Shown here one piece after another: positions 7,756 to 12,491 of a stretch of DNA of 12,491 bases. Position 1 is the stretch's first letter, and each line of letters opens with the position of its first letter. A program made the translations under genes and the position numbers. Origin of the DNA: an uncultured Christensenellaceae bacterium. GTDB taxonomy: Bacteria; Bacillota_A; Clostridia; Christensenellales; UBA3700. The stretch lies in contig CALWKT010000019.1 in NCBI GenBank assembly GCA_944381335.1, forward strand, positions 1 through 12,491, written 5' to 3'. The notes under the pieces are model-generated. The model worked only from the letters and a program-made list of their open reading frames with translations, was not told where the DNA came from and did no database searches.

Positions 7756-8036
7756 CTGAACAGCTTTGCGAGAAAGCCTTTGGGTGTAAGATGATTGCTT
7801 TGCGATACGGCGTACACTTTGCCGCTGAGTTCAGCTGCGTTTTTTTCTACGTCGATCAGCCTGGGTTTGAGACCTTCTCCCTGTACGGTCAGCACGCTTT
7901 CGCCTGCACGCGCAACAAAGCATTTGTCTGTCGATGAAACGATCTCCGTGATACCGCTAAGCGAAATACTTTTGCCGAATTCCACCTGCGCGCTTGCAGG
8001 CAATACGGCTTTTTTTGTCTGTTCACCGTTCTGCAT
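7752..8036 (-). CDS. yabP: Sporulation protein YabP (spore coat/cortex assembly)
   Basis: This 94-residue protein of the YabP/YqfC family is made in the mother cell during sporulation. The conserved domain spans residues about 22-94: SISLSGITEIVSS (23-35), a hydrophobic strand ending in VLTVQGEGL (48-56), the LIDVEKN segment (60-66), ELSGKVYAV (69-77), and the C-terminal KGFLAKLFR (86-94), which closely resembles the KGFFSKLF-type end of known YabP. Length is close to the usual 95-100 residues. The start at 8036 is chosen because AAAGGAGGTG lies immediately upstream on the minus strand; the frame continues open to 8162 but without a ribosome site. It is followed by yabQ with a 4-bp overlap. 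Unusually, the usual partners (divIC, S4-domain yabO/hslR-like gene) are not adjacent here. Confidence 0.85.
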   Translation of the reverse strand: MQNGEQTKKAVLPASAQVEFGKSISLSGITEIVSSTDKCFVARAGESVLTVQGEGLKPRLIDVEKNAAELSGKVYAVSQSNHLTPKGFLAKLFR

Positions 8037-8728
8037 AAGCACCTCCTTTAACAAGGATATGTGAAGCTCGGCAGTTTTATCACTTTTGTTTTCAAACGCA
8101 GGAGATCGGATTGTGCCATCGTGAGATAAATAGTCGTATCTGAAAATAAAAAGCCTTTTCAATATATTCTTGCACGCGTACTTGCTATTTTATGCGACAG
8201 CTTTTTTTTTGCCGCGGCATAATACAGACATCAACAAAAGTCGCGTACTTTCTGAAATTTTAGGTAAAGCCGATCGTCGCAGCCGACGACTTTATATAAG
8301 TATTCCCGGGAGGGAAGCGTACGGTATCGCAATGTTTTAAAGTAAGCATCGCAGGATAACGCAGACTAAATTAAAAATTTTTCGATTAAGCAACTTAGAA
8401 CAACGCTAAGAAGCCGCGCCTTAAGACTTAAGCGCATTGCCGTGATACGCGGCATGCATACCGCGCGTAAGAGAGAGAACGTCCGAGGAAAATGTTCGCA
8501 TACGGGCGGGCATAAGAATGAAAAACCCCCGCGTGTGATGTGCACCTCCAAAAGTGTCTAACTTTTGGGGTTCACCTCATCAAGCGGAAAATTATAATTT
8601 TTTTGCAAATTTCGGGCACGCGAAAAAGCGACACGGATATGCTTTTCTACTTGCGCGCACGCATAGAAAAACCGCATTCCGAAAGCAAAAAACAGATCGG
8701 GAGAATCGCGGACGCGGACGGAAAAACG
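8037..8728. other. Intergenic region upstream of yabP, with an IS remnant
   Basis: No gene is supported between yabP and the TetR gene. Minus-strand DNA upstream of yabP must hold its promoter; a GAATATATT segment near 8162 resembles a sigma-E -35 element, but I could not find a correctly spaced -10. A TCGTCG/CGACGA hairpin lies at 8274-8289. An IS3-like end-to-end hairpin lies at 8537-8581. Confidence 0.45.
8537..8581. mobile_element. IS3-family-like terminal repeat remnant (two ends abutted)
   Basis: A hairpin of CCAAAAGT (8548-8555) and ACTTTTGG (8561-8568) with loop GTCTA is extended by imperfect arms that begin GATG and end CATC. Read on the minus strand it starts TGAGGTGAACCCCAAAAG and continues into TTAGACAC. 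This resembles the terminal repeats of IS150-group IS3 elements in Firmicutes. Two such ends meet with almost nothing between them and no transposase is present. It could be a deletion scar, a minimal MITE or a coincidental hairpin; the family call is from memory of typical IS ends. Confidence 0.45.
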
Positions 8729-9262
8729 TCAGTCTATCGAGGAGGGATTGCCCAAAGACAGTTTTGACAGCGCGTTGAAAACGACTTCTTCGTCATCCTT
8801 GCAATCGTTTTTCACCCAATGCAAAGTTATGTTGGTTATCGCTCCCGCATAACCTGCCGCAGTGTAGGGAGTCAAACCGTCTTGTCCGTCTTTGTAAAGA
8901 GACGCAAAAGCGGCGTTCACATAGTCGGTATAAATATATTCGAGGTGAGAAGCGATCAACAGTCGGAGACGGTGTTTGTATTTCTTTATAAAATCGATCA
9001 CGCGCCTTATTATCCCTTCATAATCCTTTACGGAGCGCGGTATGTATATCTGCGCCGATGAAAACTCGAACTTCGCATGCTCGAAAAAATATCGGATCAC
9101 GTCCTCTTTGCAGGTGAAATATCTGTAAAAAGTAGCTCTGCCGACGCCCGCTTTTTTCGCGACGTCCGACACTGTTATGTCTTTATAAGGCACGTTTTCC
9201 ATCAGATTGAAAAGCGCTTCGGTAACGTAGTGTCTCGAGTAGTCTCCCTGAGTGTAAAGCAC
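8729..9262 (-). CDS. TetR/AcrR-family transcriptional regulator
   Basis: This 177-residue DNA-binding repressor likely acts on the adjacent divergent operon and on itself. The N-terminal helix-turn-helix spans about residues 11-50: VTEALFNLME, then ITVSDVAKKAGVGRATFYRY (29-48), the hallmark TetR recognition region with the FYRYF signature. The C-terminal part (about 55-170) is an all-helical ligand-binding/dimerisation domain; its hydrophobic GYAGAITNITLHWV helix (137-150) resembles the C-terminal domain of clostridial TetR proteins. The start is a GTG at 9262 preceded on the minus strand by AAAGGAGAG at nine bases' spacing; the upstream extension of the open frame reads into the promoter and is not coding. 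The ligand is unknown. A good TTGACA promoter lies 97-125 bases upstream. Confidence 0.9.
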   Translation of the reverse strand: MLYTQGDYSRHYVTEALFNLMENVPYKDITVSDVAKKAGVGRATFYRYFTCKEDVIRYFFEHAKFEFSSAQIYIPRSVKDYEGIIRRVIDFIKKYKHRLRLLIASHLEYIYTDYVNAAFASLYKDGQDGLTPYTAAGYAGAITNITLHWVKNDCKDDEEVVFNALSKLSLGNPSSID

Positions 9263-9280
9263 GATACAGATCTCTCCTTT

Positions 9281-9375
9281 TGTCTCAATCCGCCGACACG
9301 GCGCGGGGCAGTGTCTCAAAGCGGTTTTGCCCGCTTGAAATGCCCGTTCACATATACTACAATACACTTGTCTCA
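9281..9375. promoter_or_regulatory. Three TGTCTCA repeats, candidate TetR operators
   Basis: TGTCTCA occurs at 9281-9287, 9312-9318 and 9369-9375, all in the same orientation. The last copy falls between the -35 and -10 of the minus-strand promoter and just after the -10 of the plus-strand promoter, where a bound repressor would block both. A GACAC/GTGTC dyad (9295-9299, 9311-9315) surrounds the second. The copies are direct repeats, whereas TetR operators are usually palindromic, so the assignment is tentative. Confidence 0.3.
9335..9363 (+). promoter_or_regulatory. Putative sigma-A promoter for the two membrane-protein genes
   Basis: TTGAAA (9335-9340) and TACAAT (9358-9363) are separated by 17 bases. 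The transcript would start near 9370 and reach the first start codon after about 60 bases. Confidence 0.5.
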
Positions 9376-9387
9376 CAAAAATGTCAA
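9359..9387 (-). promoter_or_regulatory. Putative sigma-A promoter for the TetR gene
   Basis: On the minus strand TTGACA (9387-9382) and TATTGT (9364-9359) are separated by 17 bases. Its -10 box overlaps the -10 box of the oppositely directed promoter, so the two cannot be occupied together. Confidence 0.55.
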
Positions 9388-9429
9388 TACGGCATTTGAC
9401 GGGAAGGATTACAGAAAGGAGAACAGACA

Positions 9430-9969
9430 ATGCAGGACAAAAACTTTATTACTTACGAGTACAGGACAAAGACGGTGGCGGCGAAAAACCGCGCGAGAGA
9501 GATCGACGTTGCCGAGGCGTTCGGCTGGGAGGCGGTCGAGACCGCAAGCACGTTCGGAGACAGTTGCGTTATAACGTTCAGGAGGGACCGCAAGATCGCC
9601 CACAAAGCGGAGCTTGTCAGGCTGGAAAAAAGGGCGGACGAAGCGAGGGCGACGCTCGAAGAACTCGAAAAGAGCAAAGTGAGAGGCGCGAAGATATTTT
9701 CTTATACGTTCGGCGTATTCGCCACGCTGGTCGCCGGCGGGGGAATGAGTCTCATAATGGCAGGGGAAAGCACTGTCGGCAGGCTTGTCGCGGGAATAAT
9801 TCTCGGAGTTACGGGCATAGCCCTTTGCTTTGTAAACTACCCGATACACAACAAAATAGCACTCAGAAAAACGCGCGAAGTGTCGCCCGCGATAGATTCC
9901 GGCGAAGAAGCGCTCGCCAATATCCTTGAACAGGGCAACAGCCTGCTCGCCTCTGAAGAAATCCTCTGA
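9430..9969 (+). CDS. Conserved uncharacterised membrane protein (two spans)
   Basis: This 179-residue protein has no known function. It begins with a soluble N-terminal part containing FGWEAVE (31-37) and a strongly basic FRRDRKIAHKAELVRLEKRA stretch (50-69), followed by a charged helix or coiled coil to about residue 84. Two hydrophobic spans follow (about 89-112 and 117-137), then a cytoplasmic-looking tail ending in LEQGNSLL (166-173). I recall a widespread unnamed Firmicutes family with this pattern (FGW, KRDRK.I.NKAEL.RL, two spans, a C-terminal GN.LL). The start is supported by AAAGGAG (9415-9421) eight bases upstream. The gene is co-directional with, and overlaps by one base, the next membrane-protein gene, and is divergent from the TetR gene. 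A membrane-stress or envelope role would be a guess. Confidence 0.85.
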   Translation: MQDKNFITYEYRTKTVAAKNRAREIDVAEAFGWEAVETASTFGDSCVITFRRDRKIAHKAELVRLEKRADEARATLEELEKSKVRGAKIFSYTFGVFATLVAGGGMSLIMAGESTVGRLVAGIILGVTGIALCFVNYPIHNKIALRKTREVSPAIDSGEEALANILEQGNSLLASEEIL

Positions 9970-10691
9970 TGAAAGAGGCGGACGAAAAAAAGAAAAAAGG
10001 AGAAGAAAAAATCCTCCGCGACAGAAAAACCGTCAGATACGCCTGCGCGCTTGCCGCCAACGTATCGACGGCTTTGCTGAAATTCGTCGCGGGCGCGGCG
10101 ACCATGTCCGTTACCGTCGTCGTCTCAGGCTTTTATACTTTGTGTATGACGGCGGCAAAAGCCTCGTGTATGTTCCGCGGCGAAGAAAGGAAGTCAACCG
10201 CTTGTTTCTCTGCGGCGTTGTTTCTCGCGCTGGCGGCGTTGTTTTACGGCGCGGGCGCCGTGAAGTCGTTTTTTGTGCCGTCGACTTTCGCTTTCGGTAT
10301 CATTCCCGCGATAGCGGTAGCGACGGCGGCTTTTTACGAAACCATCTCTGCCGTTGCGGGCACGATTATGGCGGCGAAGGCGAAAGACGGGATAAGGCTC
10401 ACTTATAAACGCATACATCTTTCTGCCGCGGTTGCGGCGCTCGCCCTGACGCAGACCGCCTTGCTTGCCGTAAATTCCGATACGCAAAACGCGATCGCGA
10501 ACGCGTCGATGGGAGTCATTGCGGCAGCGGTGACGGCGATATGCGCGACAGACGCTTTCGCAAGGGGCTGGAAAGAAAAGAAGAAAGAGAAAGAAAAGGC
10601 TCGGACGGGACAAGGCGACCCTTTTGAAAATAAGGACGAAACGGGACTCGTTTTGTGTGAAAAAACGGATAAAGACAGGCGGAAAGCATGA
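9969..10691 (+). CDS. Uncharacterised polytopic membrane protein with charged ends
   Basis: This 240-residue protein has no known function. The first 20 residues are highly charged (EADEKKKKGEEK). Five or six hydrophobic segments follow, at about 25-65, 79-98, 106-130, 148-168 and 180-197. The last 40 residues are again hydrophilic (WKEKKKEKEK). The segment around FYETISAVAG to RIHLSAAVAALALTQTALL (122-166) resembles an unnamed clostridial membrane family with a Y..i.ai.n...rk / i.L..Al.sl.tLQtAlL pattern; this is recollection, not a search result. A faint likeness to cation-diffusion facilitators (ALLKFVAGAATMSV, 35-48) lacks their metal-binding Asp/His residues. Its ATG overlaps the previous stop (TGATG), so the two are translationally coupled. 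A hairpin terminator begins within the last codons. Confidence 0.82.
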   Translation: MKEADEKKKKGEEKILRDRKTVRYACALAANVSTALLKFVAGAATMSVTVVVSGFYTLCMTAAKASCMFRGEERKSTACFSAALFLALAALFYGAGAVKSFFVPSTFAFGIIPAIAVATAAFYETISAVAGTIMAAKAKDGIRLTYKRIHLSAAVAALALTQTALLAVNSDTQNAIANASMGVIAAAVTAICATDAFARGWKEKKKEKEKARTGQGDPFENKDETGLVLCEKTDKDRRKA

Positions 10692-10712
10692 TATGGCAAT
10701 GCTTCCGCTTTT
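10679..10712 (+). terminator. Rho-independent terminator overlapping the end of the membrane-protein gene
   Basis: GCGGAAAGCAT (10679-10689) pairs with ATGCTTCCGC (10699-10708) with one bulged A, followed by TTTT and further pyrimidines. The pairing can be extended by AAAGACA on the left with TGTCTTT on the right. The hairpin starts before the stop codon at 10689-10691. Confidence 0.65.
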
Positions 10713-10999
10713 GTCTTTCCTTTCAGACTTCCGCGGAGGGCGAGTTGCTGATCTGCGAAGGAAAAAACACGAGCCGAAAAACTTTTGGGCATATCAAGCC
10801 GCACCGTTTTGTCCATAAATTCTGAAAATTATTGAATATACTTTCAAGAAGGGCGCGACGCGCGTAAAAATTTTTGAAAAAGTGATGAAAAAACTATACG
10901 GATTTTCTGAATTTATATTATAATGTCGCCGGAAAGCAATTGATAAGGAATATTTCGCGGGGGCGGAATTGTGAGAATAATTACAGAGGGAATTATTCG
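10713..10999 (+). promoter_or_regulatory. Intergenic region with probable promoter of the MATE gene
   Basis: A perfect -10 box, TATAAT at 10919-10924, is the best promoter element. The sequence 17 bases upstream (ATACGG, 10896-10901) is a poor -35, so the promoter may be weak or activator-dependent. The inferred leader is about 70 bases. The ribosome site AGAGGG (10985-10990) lies nine bases before the start codon. No other gene is seen in this gap. Confidence 0.4.
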
Positions 11000-12379
11000 A
11001 TGAATAAGGATCTGACGGTGGGCAAACCGTTCAAGAGTATTTTGTTTTTTACGTTGCCGATCTTCATAGGCAATGTCTTTCAACAGCTTTACAGCATGAT
11101 TGACGCGATAATCGTCGGGCATACGATATCCGATGCTGCGCTTGCGGGAGTCGGCGCGACGGGTGCGATATCTTTTCTCGTCATAGGTTTTGTCCAGGGG
11201 TTGACGGCGGGTTTCACGGTCAAGACCAGTCAGTTTTGCGGCGCGGGCAACGAAGAAGGCATAGGGAGAAGCGTGGCGAGTTCGGTTGCTCTTTCCGCCG
11301 TGCTTTCGGTGGTTCTGACTTTTGTCAGCGTTTATACGACGATGCCGCTTCTCAGACTCATGCAGACGCCCGAGGACATAATCGGTTTTTCTTACGACTA
11401 CATTGTGACGATCTACTGGGGTTTGGCGGCGAGCGTGTTCTACAATCTGGCTTCGTCCGTACTGAGAGCGCTCGGTGACAGCAAGACACCGCTCGTATTC
11501 CTGATACTGGCGGCGCTGCTCAACATCGCGTTCGACTTTGCGTTCATTCTGGGATTGGGAATGGGCGTCGAGGGTGCGGGCTGGGCTACGGTGCTTTCGC
11601 AGGCGTTGTCGGCTATAGGTTGTTTCGTCTATATGTTCGTAAAATTCCCGGTATGCAGGGTGAAATTGCGCCACTTTGTCAACAAACCTCTATTTTATCT
11701 GCAACATCTCGTGATAGGAGTGCCGATGGCGCTTCAGTATTCTATCACCGCGATAGGCATGATGGTGCAGCAGACGGCGCTCAACAAGCTGGGCACGCAG
11801 ATAGTCACCGCATATACGGCGGCATCTAAGGTCGACAACCTTGCGCAGCAGAGCATGGCGGCTCTGGGCACGGCGGTCGCGACTTATGCGGGACAGAATT
11901 ACGGCGCGGGCAAATTTAAAAGGATAAAAGAGGGCGTCACGCAGAGTATGATAATGGGCGCGGTATGCGCGGCGGTCAGTCTCGTGCTGGTCGTAACGCT
12001 CGCGAAACCTCTGACAATGCTGTTCGTGGACGATCCGTCGGAGGAAATAATTTCGCTAAGCAAGGAGTTCCTGCTCTGGCAAGGCGTTTTCTACGTTGCG
12101 CTCGCGGCGATATTCGTGTACCGCAACGCTTTGCAGGGCATAGGAAGAAGCGCCTTGACGATGATTGCGGGAGCGACGGAGCTGGTGATGAGATCGCTTG
12201 CGTCGATCTTCCTTGCGAAGTGGTTCGGATTTACGGGAATATGCTTTTCCAGTCCGTCGGCGTGGGTCGGCGCAGACGTATTCCTGCTTATCGCATACTT
12301 CGTGATAATGCACAAGGTCATCAAAAAGGCGATGCGCTCGGGAGCAGACAATCCGATCGCTCTCGTATACCAGACCTGA
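11000..12379 (+). CDS. MATE-family multidrug/cation antiporter
   Basis: This 459-residue, 12-helix inner-membrane protein is predicted to export cationic drugs or metabolites in exchange for Na+ or H+. Family features are clear in the N-terminal half: TLPIFIGNVFQQLYSMIDAI (18-37), the VG......LAGVG segment (39-52), SSVLRALGDSKTPL (152-165) and GVEGAGWATVLSQ (189-201). They repeat in the C-terminal half: LGTQIVTAYTAASKVDNLAQ (264-283), TYAGQNYGAG (295-304) and RNALQGIGRS (375-384). This is the clostridial group related to MepA/NorM. Length is normal for the family (about 450). ATG at 11000 is preferred over upstream non-ATG codons because it has a ribosome site and gives the usual short N-terminus. 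Residues 456-459 (VYQT) and the stop are contributed by the repeat at 12366, so the native C-terminal tail appears to have been replaced. Function is probably retained because the last helix (about 418-440) is intact. Confidence 0.92.
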   Translation: MNKDLTVGKPFKSILFFTLPIFIGNVFQQLYSMIDAIIVGHTISDAALAGVGATGAISFLVIGFVQGLTAGFTVKTSQFCGAGNEEGIGRSVASSVALSAVLSVVLTFVSVYTTMPLLRLMQTPEDIIGFSYDYIVTIYWGLAASVFYNLASSVLRALGDSKTPLVFLILAALLNIAFDFAFILGLGMGVEGAGWATVLSQALSAIGCFVYMFVKFPVCRVKLRHFVNKPLFYLQHLVIGVPMALQYSITAIGMMVQQTALNKLGTQIVTAYTAASKVDNLAQQSMAALGTAVATYAGQNYGAGKFKRIKEGVTQSMIMGAVCAAVSLVLVVTLAKPLTMLFVDDPSEEIISLSKEFLLWQGVFYVALAAIFVYRNALQGIGRSALTMIAGATELVMRSLASIFLAKWFGFTGICFSSPSAWVGADVFLLIAYFVIMHKVIKKAMRSGADNPIALVYQT

Positions 12380-12437
12380 ATAATACGAACAAGGTTTTAA
12401 GCGGCAACTTTCCGTAGCTACTGCGTTAAATGCCTTG
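12366..12437 (+). repeat. Second copy of the MITE-like repeat end, overlapping the MATE 3' end
   Basis: These 72 bases match 123-194 with a single difference (C at 12424 versus T at 181). The two copies are in the same orientation, 12,243 bp apart. Similarity stops abruptly after 12437, so this copy is either truncated or a different member of the family whose other end lies beyond the window. The MATE stop codon (12377-12379) is inside it. Confidence 0.75.
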
Positions 12438-12491
12438 GTAATATGTCTATATTAACTGCGGCATTTGCCTTGTATCAACAAAAATTTGCCT
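12438..12491. other. Window end without recognised features
   Basis: The last 54 bases are AT-rich and noncoding in every frame I checked. GGCATTTGCCTTG near 12458 echoes the AAATGCCTTG end of the repeat but is too short to interpret. Confidence 0.4.

Noticed and set aside
9969..10691. Cation diffusion facilitator assignment for the 240-residue membrane protein
   Set aside because: Only a short hydrophobic stretch is reminiscent; the metal-binding Asp/His residues and the C-terminal cytosolic domain are missing.
4975..10844. Thirteen-base sequence TTGAATATACTTT shared by the upstream regions at 4975-4987 and 10832-10844
   Set aside because: About one 13-base match is expected by chance among all pairs in a window this size, and the copies lie at different distances from their genes.
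1..12491. CRISPR array
   Set aside because: No regularly spaced direct repeats of 25-40 bases and no cas-like genes were seen.

Overview
The window reads as chromosomal DNA from an endospore-forming member of the Firmicutes/Clostridia. The main reason is an adjacent pair matching the sporulation proteins YabP and YabQ. Other support is strong AGGAGG-type ribosome sites, sigma-A-like promoters, and parS-like and DnaA-box sequences of the Bacillus/Clostridium type. I cannot name the genus. Only seven genes are well supported and they fill less than half of the window, an unusually low coding density for a bacterium.

Layout. Positions 123-429 hold a small palindrome-bounded repeat resembling a MITE, with a perfect 25-bp terminal inverted repeat. 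From 430 to about 4975 there is no convincing gene. This block contains two perfect DnaA boxes and one near-perfect box (1414-1575) interleaved with a parS-like palindrome. Further parS-like sites lie at 2165, 3916 and 4090, and an AT-rich stretch lies around 3950-4080. I read it as a candidate replication-origin/partition region without a nearby dnaA gene. Base composition is strikingly strand-asymmetric: A-rich on the + strand to about 1700, then T-rich to about 5000. A TrmH/SpoU RNA methyltransferase gene follows (5150-6016, with promoter and terminator). Next comes a gene-free, purine-rich tract (6157-7389), then yabP-yabQ on the minus strand (8036-7390). After an IS3-like end remnant (8537-8581) there is a divergent module: a TetR-family regulator (9262-8729, minus) facing two uncharacterised membrane proteins (9430-10691, plus), with overlapping promoters between them. 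The last gene is a MATE-family efflux transporter (11000-12379). Its final four codons and stop lie inside a second copy of the repeat seen at 123-194.

How the parts work together. The TetR gene and the two membrane-protein genes probably form one self-regulated unit, because their promoters overlap face to face and a TGTCTCA motif recurs three times there. YabP and YabQ act together in spore coat/cortex assembly and overlap by 4 bp. The methyltransferase and the MATE transporter look like stand-alone transcription units. In B. subtilis yabP-yabQ is origin-proximal, which fits an origin/partition reading of the left half, but this remains an inference.
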